A DNA stretch of 64,000 bases from Sphingomonas sp. SRS2 (GTDB lineage: Bacteria > Pseudomonadota > Alphaproteobacteria > Sphingomonadales > Sphingomonadaceae), in contig NZ_LARW01000047.1 of NCBI RefSeq assembly GCF_000971055.1, forward strand, positions 30,743-94,742, written 5' to 3'. The position numbers and the translations under genes were made by a program. Positions 10,233-18,766 of the stretch are shown here, one piece after another. Below the pieces are notes generated by a model, which had not been told where the DNA came from, searched no databases, and worked only from the letters and a program-made list of their open reading frames with translations. Within the stretch, counting starts at the first letter, position 1. Each line of letters begins with the position of its first letter.

Positions 10233-10256
10233 GGGAGCAGGCGGACCCGCTCCCCG
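10233..10256. terminator. Hairpin between convergent tetR and ahcY
   Basis: Seven-base stem GGGGAGC/GCTCCCC around a 10-base loop in the 45-bp convergent gap. There is no clear T-run on either side, so it may only stall polymerase or protect 3' ends. Confidence 0.4.
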
Positions 10257-10262
10257 TGCCGA

Positions 10263-11684
10263 TCAGTAGCGGTAGTGGTCGGGCTTGAACGGCCCTTCGG
10301 TCGACACCCCGATATACCCGGCCTGCTTCGCGGTGAGCTTGGTCAGCTTGACGCCGAGCTTCTCGAGGTGGAGCGCGGCCACCTTCTCGTCGAGATGCTT
10401 CGGCAGGACATAGACCTCGTTCTTGTAGTTCTCGCCGCGCGTCCACAGCTCGATCTGCGCAAGCGTCTGGTTGGTGAAGCTCGCCGACATCACGAAGCTC
10501 GGGTGACCGGTCGCGCAGCCCAGGTTCACCAGCCGGCCCTTGGCCAGGATGATGATCTGCTTGCCGTCGGGGAACTTTACCAGGTCGGTGCCGGGCTTGA
10601 CCTCGTTCCACTCGTAATTGCTTAGCGCCGCGATCTGGATTTCGCTGTCGAAGTGGCCGATGTTGCACACGATCGACATCGGTTTCATCGCCGCCATATG
10701 TTCGGCGGTGATGACGTCGGCGTTGCCGGTCGCGGTGCAGAAGATGTCGGCGCGCTTGACTGCCTCTTCCATCGTCACGACTTCGAAACCTTCCATCGCC
10801 GCCTGCAGCGCGCAGATCGGATCGACCTCCGTCACCATGACGCGCGCGCCGCCATTGCGGAGCGACTGGGCCGAGCCCTTGCCGACATCGCCGAAGCCGG
10901 CGACGCAGGCGACCTTGCCGGCGAGCATGACGTCGGTAGCGCGGCGGATCGCGTCGACCAGCGATTCCTTGCAGCCATAGAGATTGTCGAACTTCGACTT
11001 GGTGACGCTGTCGTTAACGTTGATCGCGGGGAAGGGCAGTTCGCCCTTCTTGGCGATCTCATAGAGACGGTGCACACCGGTGGTGGTCTCTTCCGAGACG
11101 CCCTTCAGGTTCTTGACGGTCTCGGTCAGATAGCCCGGATATTTGGCGATGAACGCCTTTAGCGAGCGCTGGAACTCGACTTCTTCCTCATTCTCGGGCT
11201 CGCCGAGGGTGGCGCCGGCTTCGAGCTTCGCGCCCCACAGCGCGAACATCGTCGCGTCGCCGCCATCGTCGAGGATGATGTTGGCGGTCTGGCCGTCGCT
11301 ATCCGCGCCCCAGTTGAAGATATCGCCGACATAATCCCAATAATCGGCCAGGCTCTCGCCCTTGACCGCGAAAACCGGAACGCCCGTCGCGGCGATCGCC
11401 GCGGCGGCATGGTCCTGGGTCGAGAAGATGTTGCAGGTCGCCCAGCGAACGTCGGCGCCCAGCGCGGTCAGCGTCTCGATCAGCACGGCGGTCTGGATCG
11501 TCATGTGCAGCGATCCGGTGATCCGCGCGCCCTTCAGCGGCTTCGACGCGCCGAACTCGGAGCGCAGCGCCATCAGGCCCGGCATCTCGGTCTCGGCGAT
11601 ATTGATCTCGGCGCGGCCGAAATCGGCGAGGCTCAGATCGGCAATGACATAGTCTTTGAATTCAGTCGCAACGGCGGTGGCCAC
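10263..11684 (-). CDS. ahcY: S-adenosylhomocysteinase
   Basis: Hydrolyses S-adenosylhomocysteine to adenosine and homocysteine, removing the inhibitory product of methylation. 473 residues with the NAD-binding motif [16 protein letters not shown], the substrate-domain signature [15 protein letters not shown] near the N-terminus, and the terminal FKPDHYRY conserved in the family (C-terminal KxxxYR contacts NAD of the neighbouring subunit). I chose the GTG at 11684 because AAGGAG lies seven bases upstream and the protein then begins [20 protein letters not shown] as in homologues; longer reading is proline-rich and unconvincing. A 20-bp palindrome about 80 bp upstream is a probable operator. 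Confidence 0.97.
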   Translation of the reverse strand: MATAVATEFKDYVIADLSLADFGRAEINIAETEMPGLMALRSEFGASKPLKGARITGSLHMTIQTAVLIETLTALGADVRWATCNIFSTQDHAAAAIAATGVPVFAVKGESLADYWDYVGDIFNWGADSDGQTANIILDDGGDATMFALWGAKLEAGATLGEPENEEEVEFQRSLKAFIAKYPGYLTETVKNLKGVSEETTTGVHRLYEIAKKGELPFPAINVNDSVTKSKFDNLYGCKESLVDAIRRATDVMLAGKVACVAGFGDVGKGSAQSLRNGGARVMVTEVDPICALQAAMEGFEVVTMEEAVKRADIFCTATGNADVITAEHMAAMKPMSIVCNIGHFDSEIQIAALSNYEWNEVKPGTDLVKFPDGKQIIILAKGRLVNLGCATGHPSFVMSASFTNQTLAQIELWTRGENYKNEVYVLPKHLDEKVAALHLEKLGVKLTKLTAKQAGYIGVSTEGPFKPDHYRY

Positions 11685-11766
11685 CGGGCTTCTCCTTGGG
11701 GCTGGGGCAGCCGGGGACGCCGGCGGCAATGCCGGGCGCAATAGCGGGAGAGCTGTCGCGATGCAA

Positions 11767-11786
11767 ATATAAAGAATTCTTTATAT
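11767..11786. promoter_or_regulatory. Perfect AT-rich palindrome upstream of ahcY (SahR-type operator candidate)
   Basis: ATATAAAGAA followed by its exact inverse repeat TTCTTTATAT, 82 bp before the ahcY start codon, in otherwise GC-rich DNA. ArsR-family SahR regulators of the SAM cycle are known to bind palindromes upstream of ahcY in Proteobacteria; assignment to SahR is inference from position and symmetry. Confidence 0.6.
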
Positions 11787-11793
11787 CGCTCGC

Positions 11794-11882
11794 GTCGCCC
11801 CGGCGGAGGCCGGGGCCGTCAGGTTGTTTGCGGTGATGTTGAGACAGGAGCCTCTGGCGGCCCCGGCCTCCGCCGGGGCGAC
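11794..11882. repeat. Long inverted repeat, intergenic REP-like element (copy 1)
   Basis: A perfect 24-bp inverted repeat: arms 11794-11817 and 11859-11882, core CCCCGGCGGAGGCCGGGGCC, with a 41-base loop. A related element lies at 50244-50331. Such GC-rich intergenic dyads are common in sphingomonad genomes. Here it lies between the secreted protein gene (whose 3' end it abuts) and ahcY, where it could end transcription or stabilise the mRNA. Confidence 0.8.
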
Positions 11883-11887
11883 GGCAT

Positions 11888-12376
11888 CTATTGCCCGATC
11901 ACCGCCATCGTCTCCTGCCCGCAACGCCCGCCGGGCAATGCCGGGTTGAGGCCCTGGCGGTCGGCAATCATCGTGAGGCCTTCGTGCGAATTGGCCATCA
12001 GCGCGGCCTCGGCGGCGGTGCTGCGCGCGGTGGCGCAGCTGTCGGCGTTGGTCCTGGCCGCGCCATAGGCGTTGGCGAGCGAGGTGGTGAAACGGTCATA
12101 GGCGGTCTGGCCATAGACCGGCCCTGCCGAGCCGATGAAAAAGGCTTTGATCCGGTCGTTGGCCGCGCCGATCGCGCCGCGGTTGGCGCGGACGAAGGCG
12201 TTATAGTCCGCCGAGATGTTGAACCCCATCGCCTGGCAGCGCAGCGTCTCGACCATCAGGAAGGTCTGGAGATCGCGCACGCGGGCTGCGCTCGCATGGT
12301 CGGCCGACCAGCAGCCGGCATTGGCCGGCGACACCGCCGACAGCACGGCCACGGCCGCGCATAAAAACTTCCGCAT
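11888..12376 (-). CDS. Small secreted protein of unknown function
   Basis: 162 residues starting with a clean Sec signal peptide (MRKFLCAAVAVLSAVSPANA, cut after ANA). The mature part is mostly helical and rich in Ala and Asn, with four cysteines (GCWSA, TLRCQA, DSCAT, GGRCGQ) that could form disulfides in the periplasm. I do not recognise a family. It is transcribed towards ahcY and followed at once by the long inverted repeat. Codon use and GC match the neighbours. Confidence 0.75.
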   Translation of the reverse strand: MRKFLCAAVAVLSAVSPANAGCWSADHASAARVRDLQTFLMVETLRCQAMGFNISADYNAFVRANRGAIGAANDRIKAFFIGSAGPVYGQTAYDRFTTSLANAYGAARTNADSCATARSTAAEAALMANSHEGLTMIADRQGLNPALPGGRCGQETMAVIGQ

Positions 12377-12549
12377 CGGGAGAAAACCTTGCCCAAGACT
12401 GCTTCCTATAAGCAGCCACCCCTCCGCAAGATCGACTCCAAGCCTTCATCGAGTCTTGCCGGAATTGGTTAAGAGCAGATCTAAATGTCTGATTTTTCAG
12501 TACGATAACGTAATGAGATGCCTAGTGCACGACCAGAGTGTCGAGGAGT

Positions 12550-13110
12550 CTACGCCCGGCCACTAGTCGATGCGAGCATGCGCGGATCGATACCGGCCGA
12601 TCGCATCGCCAGATCCCATCTTTCCGGAGCGGCATGCTCGAACAACAGGCTGTCCTCACCCCGAGTCGCAAGCCAGCCATGGCGGCGCATCTCGCCATCG
12701 AGCTGTCCTTGGCCCCAGCCGGCATAGCCGAGCGCGACCAGCCACCGCGCCGGCCCCTCACCCCCGGCGATCGCGCGCAGCACGTCGAGTGTCGAGGTCA
12801 GCCCCCAGCGCCCGTCGACATCGACGGTATCCTCGCCGGTCCAGTCGAGGCCGTGCAGGACGAAGCCGCGCTGCGGCTCGACCGGACCACCGGCATGGAT
12901 CGCGCGATCGGGGGCGAGCCCAGGCGCGATGTCGAGCTGTTCGAGCAGGGTATGCAGCCTGATGCCGGGCAGGATGCGGCCGACGCCGACACCCAGTGCG
13001 CCCTGATCATCATGCGCGCACATCGCGATCACCGCCTTTTCGAAGCGCGGATCGCCTATGCCGGGCATGGCGAGCAGATATTGTCCGCTGAGAGAGGCAG
13101 GCGCATCCAT
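12550..13110 (-). CDS. YqgE/AlgH family protein (UPF0301)
   Basis: 186 residues. The family opening LSGQYLLAMPGIGDPRFEKAVI is obvious, followed by the conserved GALGVGVGR (usually GAMGLVLN...) and, in the middle, GGPVEPQRGFVLHGLDW, the strongest UPF0301 signature. The C-terminal part has the typical LGYAGWGQGQLDGEMRRHGWL. In Pseudomonas AlgH was linked to alginate control, but the biochemical role of the family is not settled. It is a single-gene unit, with the next gene (peroxiredoxin) divergent. Confidence 0.92.
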   Translation of the reverse strand: MDAPASLSGQYLLAMPGIGDPRFEKAVIAMCAHDDQGALGVGVGRILPGIRLHTLLEQLDIAPGLAPDRAIHAGGPVEPQRGFVLHGLDWTGEDTVDVDGRWGLTSTLDVLRAIAGGEGPARWLVALGYAGWGQGQLDGEMRRHGWLATRGEDSLLFEHAAPERWDLAMRSAGIDPRMLASTSGRA

Positions 13111-13280
13111 CGTCCGCTTTTATAGACCTCGCCCCTGCGGACGCAAAGTGGCGAACGGGTGGGATCGCCCGGCCTCATCACAGGGCGAGGGGTGGCCTCT
13201 AAAAAGCTCGCAATCGCGTCCTATGTTCTGCAACATGGCGCGGCTAACACCGCCCGAGACGAAAAGGACAGGAGACGCAG

Positions 13281-13763
13281 ATGCCGATCAGCACCGGAGA
13301 CCGTATTCCCGCTGCGACCTTCAAGGTGATGACCGATGACGGCCCCGCCGAAATGAGCAGCGATGCGCTGTTCGCCGGTCGCACCGTCGCGCTCTTCTCG
13401 GTGCCCGGCGCCTTTACCCCGACCTGCTCGGCCAAACATCTGCCGGGATTCGTCGACAAGGCCGACGAAATTCGGGCGAAGGGCGTCGACGAGATCGTCT
13501 GCACCGCAGTGAACGACGCCTTTGTGATGGGCGCATGGGGCAAGTCGGCCGGCGCCGATGGCAAGGTGACGATGCTGGCCGACGGCAATGGCGATTTCGT
13601 CAAGGCAATCGGCCTGACCATGGACGCCAGCGGCGCGGGCCTCGGCATGCGCGGCCAGCGCTTCTCGATGATCGTCAGGGACGGCGTGGTGACCACCCTG
13701 AATGTAGAGGCCCCGCGCGAATATAATGTCAGCAGCGCCGATCACCTGCTCGGCCAGCTATGA
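13281..13763 (+). CDS. Peroxiredoxin (Prx5-type, thiol-dependent)
   Basis: 160-residue peroxiredoxin reducing hydrogen and alkyl peroxides. The peroxidatic motif VPGAFTPTCSAKHLPGF puts the attacking Cys at residue 49; downstream are VNDAFVMGAWG and the Arg-containing stretch GLGMRGQRFSMIV that completes the active site. Length and motifs fit the Prx5/type II subgroup, which uses glutaredoxin or thioredoxin. A ribosome-binding site AGGAG lies just before the ATG. The next gene (AMP nucleosidase) follows after 23 bp, so the two may be co-transcribed. Confidence 0.95.
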   Translation: MPISTGDRIPAATFKVMTDDGPAEMSSDALFAGRTVALFSVPGAFTPTCSAKHLPGFVDKADEIRAKGVDEIVCTAVNDAFVMGAWGKSAGADGKVTMLADGNGDFVKAIGLTMDASGAGLGMRGQRFSMIVRDGVVTTLNVEAPREYNVSSADHLLGQL

Positions 13764-13786
13764 GAGAAACACATAAGGAGTAGTAA

Positions 13787-15235
13787 TTGCCATCCACCCA
13801 GAGTCAGACCATCGTCGATCAGCTCGACGCGATCTATCAGCAATCGGTTTCCCGGCTGCGCGCCGCGCTGACCCATTATATCCGCACCGGCGAACGGCCC
13901 GATCCGGCGATGCGCGGCAACGGCGCCTTCGCCTATCCCGAAATCCGGCTGCGCTATGACGGCACGCGCGATCCCGGCCCGCTCGGTCGCGCCTACGGGC
14001 GGCTCCAGGCGGCGGGCGACTATGCGATCGCGGTCACGCAGCCAGCGCTGTTCGCCTCCTATCTTGCCCAGCAGATGGACCTGCTGATCGACGATTTCGG
14101 CGTGACCGTCGAGGCCGGGGTCAGCCGTACCGAGATCCCCTATAATTATGTGCTCGACGCGGGCGACGATCTCGACCTGACCGGCGCCGCGCCGGTCGAA
14201 CTGGCGCGGATTTTTCCGTCGACCGAATTGTCGCATATCGGCGATGAGCTCGCCGACGGGCTGTGGGTGCAGGAAGAGGGCGCTGCCCGTCCGCTCGCCC
14301 TGTTCGATGCGCCGCGCGTGGACTTCAGCCTTGCGCGGCTGCGCCATTATACCGGCACGCCGCCGGGCCATGTGCAGGACTATATCCTGTTCACCAACTA
14401 TCACCGCTATGTTGACGAGTTCGTCCACTGGGCGATCGAGCAGCTCGACGGCGACAGCCGCTACACGATGCTGAGTGGTGCCGGCGGGGTGGAAATTCGC
14501 CCTGGCGATCCCGACCCCAAACAGGCGATCGCCGACAGCGCGTGGCGCAAGCACCAGATGCCGGCCTATCATCTCGTCGCCCCCGATGGATCGGGGATCA
14601 CATTGGTCAATATCGGCGTCGGCCCGTCCAACGCCAAGACGATCACCGATCATCTCGCGGTGACGCGGCCCGCGGCCTGGCTGATGATCGGCCATTGCGG
14701 CGGACTGCGACCCAGCCAGCGGATCGGCGACTATGTGCTCGCGCACGCCTATCTGCGCGACGACCATGTCCTCGACAGCGTGCTGCCCCCCGAAATCCCG
14801 ATCCCCGCGATCGCCGAGGTCCAGCAGGCGCTGACCCACGCCGCCGAGATCGTATCGGGCGAGAGCCGCGAACAGCTGAAGCTGCGTATGCGGACCGGCA
14901 CGGTCGTGACCTCGGACGACCGCAACTGGGAGCTGCGCTATACCGCCTCGGCGCTGCGCTTCAGCCAGAGCCGCGCAGTCGCGATCGACATGGAATCGGC
15001 GACGCTCGCCGCACAGGGCTATCGCTTCCGCGTGCCCTATGGGACGTTGCTGTGCGTGTCGGACAAGCCGATCCATGGCGAGATCAAATTGCCCGGCCAG
15101 GCCAACCGCTTTTACGAGCGCGCGATCGCCGAGCATCTCCAGATCGGCATCGCTGCGGTCAGCCTGCTGCGCGGCGAGGGCTCACGCCTGCACAGCCGCA
15201 AGCTGCGCGCCTTTGATGAACCGCCGTTCCGCTAA
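13787..15235 (+). CDS. amn: AMP nucleosidase
   Basis: Cleaves AMP to adenine and ribose 5-phosphate, helping control the adenylate pool. 482 residues against 484 in E. coli. The N-terminal AMP_N domain (YIRTGERPDPAMRGNGAFAYPEIRL) is followed by the phosphorylase-like catalytic domain with NIGVGPSNAKTITDHLAVTRP, IGHCGGLRPSQRIGDYVLAHAY and VAIDMESATLAAQGYRFRVPYGT. The start is TTG at 13787, preceded by AAGGAG six bases upstream; there is no plausible ATG nearby. Confidence 0.96.
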   Translation: MPSTQSQTIVDQLDAIYQQSVSRLRAALTHYIRTGERPDPAMRGNGAFAYPEIRLRYDGTRDPGPLGRAYGRLQAAGDYAIAVTQPALFASYLAQQMDLLIDDFGVTVEAGVSRTEIPYNYVLDAGDDLDLTGAAPVELARIFPSTELSHIGDELADGLWVQEEGAARPLALFDAPRVDFSLARLRHYTGTPPGHVQDYILFTNYHRYVDEFVHWAIEQLDGDSRYTMLSGAGGVEIRPGDPDPKQAIADSAWRKHQMPAYHLVAPDGSGITLVNIGVGPSNAKTITDHLAVTRPAAWLMIGHCGGLRPSQRIGDYVLAHAYLRDDHVLDSVLPPEIPIPAIAEVQQALTHAAEIVSGESREQLKLRMRTGTVVTSDDRNWELRYTASALRFSQSRAVAIDMESATLAAQGYRFRVPYGTLLCVSDKPIHGEIKLPGQANRFYERAIAEHLQIGIAAVSLLRGEGSRLHSRKLRAFDEPPFR

Positions 15236-15338
15236 GGCCGTAATCGAGCGTCGCCTCGGCGGACACCGGGGCCGCCACCACATGCGCGACGGCCTTATCG
15301 CAAGACCAGTACCGGTCCCGGCTTTCGCCCGAGCGATA

Positions 15339-15614
15339 TCAGTGTCGCCGGGAACCCAGCGTCGCCAGCCGCGCGGGGATGCTTTCCAGGCTGGCGGCAT
15401 GGCTGGCCGCGTGGAGATCGTCGGCGCGCAGGATCGCCGCGACCGAAGCGCAGCGCTGGCCGACATGGTCGAGCGCCTGGAGACCGGTCATATGGCGCGC
15501 GGCGACCGTCTCGTCACCGGCCAGCGCGATGCCCAGGACTTCGAGCTGCGCGCGCGCGGCATCGAGCTCGTCGGCGAGCATGGCGAGAATGTCGTCCTGG
15601 CTGATCGATGTCAT
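15339..15614 (-). CDS. Small helical protein of unknown function downstream of cheB
   Basis: 91 residues beginning MTSISQDDILAMLADELDAARAQLEVLG. It looks all-helical, with regular spacing of Ala/Leu and one Cys, and has no signal peptide or membrane segment. A His in ETVAARHMTGLQALDHVGQR could be functional, but I cannot assign a family. It follows cheY and cheB on the same strand, separated from cheB by a 150-bp gap with a nested inverted repeat. A link to the chemotaxis pair is only positional. Confidence 0.6.
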   Translation of the reverse strand: MTSISQDDILAMLADELDAARAQLEVLGIALAGDETVAARHMTGLQALDHVGQRCASVAAILRADDLHAASHAASLESIPARLATLGSRRH

Positions 15615-15630
15615 ACTGCCCCCCGGCAAA

Positions 15631-15690
15631 GAGCCTGATCGTCCAAGGTGGAAGCGCTCTGCGCTTCCGCCGATGGCATAAATCAGGCTC
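15631..15690. repeat. Nested inverted repeats between cheB and the 91-residue gene
   Basis: Outer arms GAGCCTGAT (15631-15639) and ATCAGGCTC (15682-15690) enclose an inner hairpin GGAAGCGC-TCT-GCGCTTCC. On the minus strand the outer arm is followed by TTT, so this could be the cheB terminator or an attenuator before the small gene. Confidence 0.6.
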
Positions 15691-15764
15691 TCCTTCTATA
15701 GTTGAGACCTTGATTCACGTCCGGGCTCGAGCAGCCTGAACGATCAAGGTCGTACATCTGTTGG

Positions 15765-16832
15765 TCAGGCCGCATCGGCGATGCGGCGGCAATTTTCCAG
15801 AATCGCGCCGACAATCTGATCGAGCGGGAGATCGCGTTCGATCACCCCGGCCTCGCGCGCCGCGGCGGGCGCCTGATCGACGAGGCAGGTCAGCGAATCC
15901 TGCGAGATGGTATGCGCGCCGGTCGCGCGGAGCGCCTTGAGGCCGGCGACGCCATCGGCGCCCATGCCGGTCAGCATCACCCCGACGGCATTGACCCCGG
16001 CGGTCTTGGCGGCGGTGGCGAACAACAGGCTTGCCGATGGGCGGACGCCGTTGACCGGATTGGAGTTGATCAGCCGCAGCGACGGCTCGGGCCAACGGTC
16101 GAGCACGGCGTGGGTCGCCGCATCGGTCACGATCTGGATCTCCCCGCGGCGGAGGGCGCGACCGTCCTCGGCGGGTAGGACCCTGGCATGGCACAGCGTC
16201 TTGAGCCGCTTGAGCAGCGGCGGCACGAACTCGGGCTCGATCTGCAGATTGACCACGACCGGCGGGCAATCGACCGGAAAGGATGGCAGCAATTGCAGCA
16301 GCGCATCGACGCCGCCGGTCGATGTGCTCATCAGTACGACCTTGCCGTTCCAGTCATAGCCGGCTGGCGCTGGCTGCGCCTGCACCGCCGGACGGGCGGG
16401 CGCATCGATGGCGTAGCGCGCGAAGCGGACATTGCCGGTCGCGGCGGCGATCACCAGCGCGGAGAGCTTGGCGGCAAACTCGTCGCGATTGGTCGAGCTG
16501 GGCTTGGGAAAGCAGTCGACTGCGCCGAGTTCGAGCGCCTTGAAGCTCGTCTCAGCGCCCTTCTGGGTCAGGGACGACAGCATGATTACCGGGGTGGGCC
16601 GATCGCGCATGATTTCCCCGAGGAATTCGAGCCCGCTCATCCCGGGCATCTCGACGTCCAGAGTGATGACATTGGGGCGCTTCTCGATCATCAGCTTGCG
16701 CGCCTCGGCGGCGCTCGAAGCGGTTCCGACCACCTCGATGCCGGAGACGCGCTCGAAAATGGCGCCGAAGAAAGCGCGCATCGTGATCGAATCGTCGACG
16801 ATGAGAACGCGGGCTCTGACGGGAAGGCTCAA
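15765..16832 (-). CDS. cheB: CheB-like protein-glutamate methylesterase, catalytic His replaced by Gln
   Basis: Response regulator plus methylesterase, 355 residues. The receiver domain (about 6-120) has VDDS, phospho-Asp in ITLDVEMPGMSG and FPKPSS. The effector domain has the nucleophile region LMSTSTGGVDALLQLL and the Asp region LTGMGADGVAGLKALR. Where family members have QHMPPGF this protein has LQIEPEF, placing Gln197 at the catalytic His, so esterase activity is doubtful. TTG at 16832 is the best start, with GGAG eight bases upstream, 14 bases after the cheY stop. No cheA, cheW or cheR lies nearby. Confidence 0.85.
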   Translation of the reverse strand: MSLPVRARVLIVDDSITMRAFFGAIFERVSGIEVVGTASSAAEARKLMIEKRPNVITLDVEMPGMSGLEFLGEIMRDRPTPVIMLSSLTQKGAETSFKALELGAVDCFPKPSSTNRDEFAAKLSALVIAAATGNVRFARYAIDAPARPAVQAQPAPAGYDWNGKVVLMSTSTGGVDALLQLLPSFPVDCPPVVVNLQIEPEFVPPLLKRLKTLCHARVLPAEDGRALRRGEIQIVTDAATHAVLDRWPEPSLRLINSNPVNGVRPSASLLFATAAKTAGVNAVGVMLTGMGADGVAGLKALRATGAHTISQDSLTCLVDQAPAAAREAGVIERDLPLDQIVGAILENCRRIADAA

Positions 16833-16845
16833 GCGTAGGTCTCCG

Positions 16846-17223
16846 TCACAGCGCGGCGTGGCGGATGGCGGATGCGAGTTGCACCGGATCGAAGGGCTTG
16901 ACGATCCAGCCATCGGCGCCGGCTTCGCGGGCGCGTGTCATCTTGTCTTCGGAACTCTCGGTGGACAGGACCAGGATCGGCATGTCGCTGTGGGGCCCCT
17001 GGGCGCGCACCGTCTCGACCAGGCCATAGCCGTCCATGCGCGGCATGTTGATGTCGGTGATCATAAGGTCGGGGCGCTCATTCGCGGCCAGCCATTCGAG
17101 CGCGGCGACCCCGTCTTCGGCCTCGGCGACTGCATAGCCCTGCCGCGAGAGCGCGCTGCGCAACAGCATCCGCATGCTGGGCGAGTCATCCACGGTCAAA
17201 ATCAACTTGGGCACGCGCATCAT
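16846..17223 (-). CDS. Single-domain response regulator (CheY-like)
   Basis: 125-residue stand-alone receiver domain. The acidic pair VDDSPSMR, phosphorylatable Asp in PDLMITDINMPRMDGYG, the Ser/Thr position LVLSTESS and Lys in GWIVKPFD are all present, so it should be phosphorylated and could act on a motor or as a phosphate sink. It is the first gene of the cheY-cheB pair, with an AT-rich 695-bp region upstream. Two adjacent ATG codons (17223, 17220) are equally plausible starts. Confidence 0.92.
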   Translation of the reverse strand: MMRVPKLILTVDDSPSMRMLLRSALSRQGYAVAEAEDGVAALEWLAANERPDLMITDINMPRMDGYGLVETVRAQGPHSDMPILVLSTESSEDKMTRAREAGADGWIVKPFDPVQLASAIRHAAL

Positions 17224-17918
17224 CCCGTTGCAAGGGCCTTCAGCCCATTCAGCATCGGTACCGCAAACCGGTTAACACCGCGTTTCCGCGGTCGCTCGTC
17301 CACATCCAAAGTCCTTATGTTCGATCATTTTTTTGGCCCTCCCGACCCCATTGCCGCAAGTCTGTCGCCGCCGCCGATCATTGGCCAGCAATAGGGCGGC
17401 CAGCGCCGGCCGCGGATCATGGTAGGAATCAGCCGATTAACCGACCTTCCTTATAGGTAAAAGTCCGGAGAGGCGGGCGGGGCTGCCACAATTATAGCAA
17501 GGCTGACTCTGTTCTTTTTTGGCGCTTTTTCCCAGCGGGCATGCATCGGACGGCACGCACCGCTGATTCATCTCCACCCAAAACTTGGCCGAATTAATGA
17601 TAGTTTCTGAAATAAAATTGCAAGAACCGAGAAAAAAACAGCGGAATATATCTCATTAACGATGAAACTGGTCTGCCGCATGGTAGAAACAGTTCAGCAT
17701 AGAAGCTCGGAAAAACTCACCGGCTTCAATTTGGAACTCGTTAACTCCCCCCAGGATCCCGACCGGATGCCGACGGAGACCAAAACCGACTTCATTGTTT
17801 CTAATCCGAAACAACTATCGTCATTTTTTTTGTTGCTTAAGTGCCGTCAGTGGTTAACTAACGAAAAAAGCAAGCATTTTGGTCAAGGGGGACCGGTGCG
17901 CACGGGCTGGGGCAGGCC
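17224..17918. other. AT-rich intergenic region between divergent cheY and fixJ-like genes
   Basis: About 700 bp without a convincing gene. From about 17440 to 17880 the composition is clearly more AT-rich than the rest of the window, with A- and T-tracts. A frame at 17662-17922 (86 codons) has no ribosome-binding site or recognisable sequence and runs into the next gene's start; I reject it. The region probably holds the promoters for both divergent genes and may bind nucleoid proteins. I see no tRNA or clear operator. Confidence 0.6.
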
Positions 17919-18554
17919 ATGACGACTAAGCGGATTTTATATGTCGTCGATGATGAGGCTATCGTTCGGGCGTCGATCACGAGCCTCGTCGAGGCGCATG
18001 GCGATTTCGAGTGCCGCGAATATAGCAGCGGCGACAGCTTCATTGCCTCGCTCGACGGGCACGAACCCGGCTGCGTCGTGCTCGATCTCCAGCTTGAAGG
18101 CCTTAGCGGCAGGGCAGTGATGCAGGCATTGTCGCGGCGCAGCAACCGATTCCGGATGATCGTCATCACCGGCTTCGGCGATTTTACGACAGCGATCGAG
18201 GCTTTCCAGGCCGGGGCGGTCGACTTCCTCTACAAGCCTTATGAGATGCGGCCGCTGCTCGATGCGATCGACCGCGGATTTCACCTTCTCGAACATGGCG
18301 TCGAACCGCCGCTGCTCGTGGCCGAAGCGAAGCTGCGGCTGTCGCGGTTGAATCCGGCGGAAGCGCGGGTGCTGGCGGGGCTTGTCGCGGGGCAGACCAA
18401 TCAGGATATCGCCAAGGCGATGGGGCTCGAGCCGCGGACGGTGCAGGTCAACCGTGCCCGCGCGCTCGCCGCGATCGAAGCGCCGTCGGTGCTCGCCGCG
18501 ATCCGCACGGCCACCGTCGCGGGATGGCCGGATGCCGGCTCACGCTGGCGATAG
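17919..18554 (+). CDS. FixJ/LuxR-type response regulator
   Basis: 211-residue two-domain regulator. The receiver (about 1-120) has VVDDEAIVR, Asp in GCVVLDLQLEGLSG, the Thr in MIVITGFGDF and Lys in VDFLYKPYE, typical of FixJ. The C-terminal LuxR-type HTH reads LNPAEARVLAGLVAGQTNQDIAKAMGLEPRTVQVNRARALAAI. No partner histidine kinase is adjacent, so it is an orphan here. The long AT-rich upstream region suggests complex promoter control. Confidence 0.92.
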   Translation: MTTKRILYVVDDEAIVRASITSLVEAHGDFECREYSSGDSFIASLDGHEPGCVVLDLQLEGLSGRAVMQALSRRSNRFRMIVITGFGDFTTAIEAFQAGAVDFLYKPYEMRPLLDAIDRGFHLLEHGVEPPLLVAEAKLRLSRLNPAEARVLAGLVAGQTNQDIAKAMGLEPRTVQVNRARALAAIEAPSVLAAIRTATVAGWPDAGSRWR

Positions 18555-18721
18555 CCCCTAGGGACTAACCCGGATCGTATATTAACGCGGTGCGTGCCCG
18601 GTGCGGGCGATTCTATACGGGTTGCGCCGCGGGCGGATAGCACCGGTTATTCCGGCTGACTCGTCCCCCAATCCGAGGCGGCCCGGCGCGACACCCGGCC
18701 GGCGCCAACGCCCTTGCGGCC

Positions 18722-18757
18722 GACAGGACCGGCGTCTTCCCAAACGCCGGTCCTGTC
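18722..18757 (+). terminator. Strong hairpin between convergent fixJ-like gene and btuB
   Basis: Perfect 14-bp stem GACAGGACCGGCGT / ACGCCGGTCCTGTC around an 8-base loop, followed on the plus strand by CCCCCTTTT. It fits a Rho-independent terminator for plus-strand transcription and may also work for btuB, which ends 10 bp away. Confidence 0.75.
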
Positions 18758-18766
18758 CCCCTTTTC

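Noticed and set aside
17662..17922. 86-codon frame before the fixJ-like gene
   Set aside because: No ribosome-binding site, no recognisable motif, AT-rich composition unlike neighbours, and it overlaps the real start at 17919.
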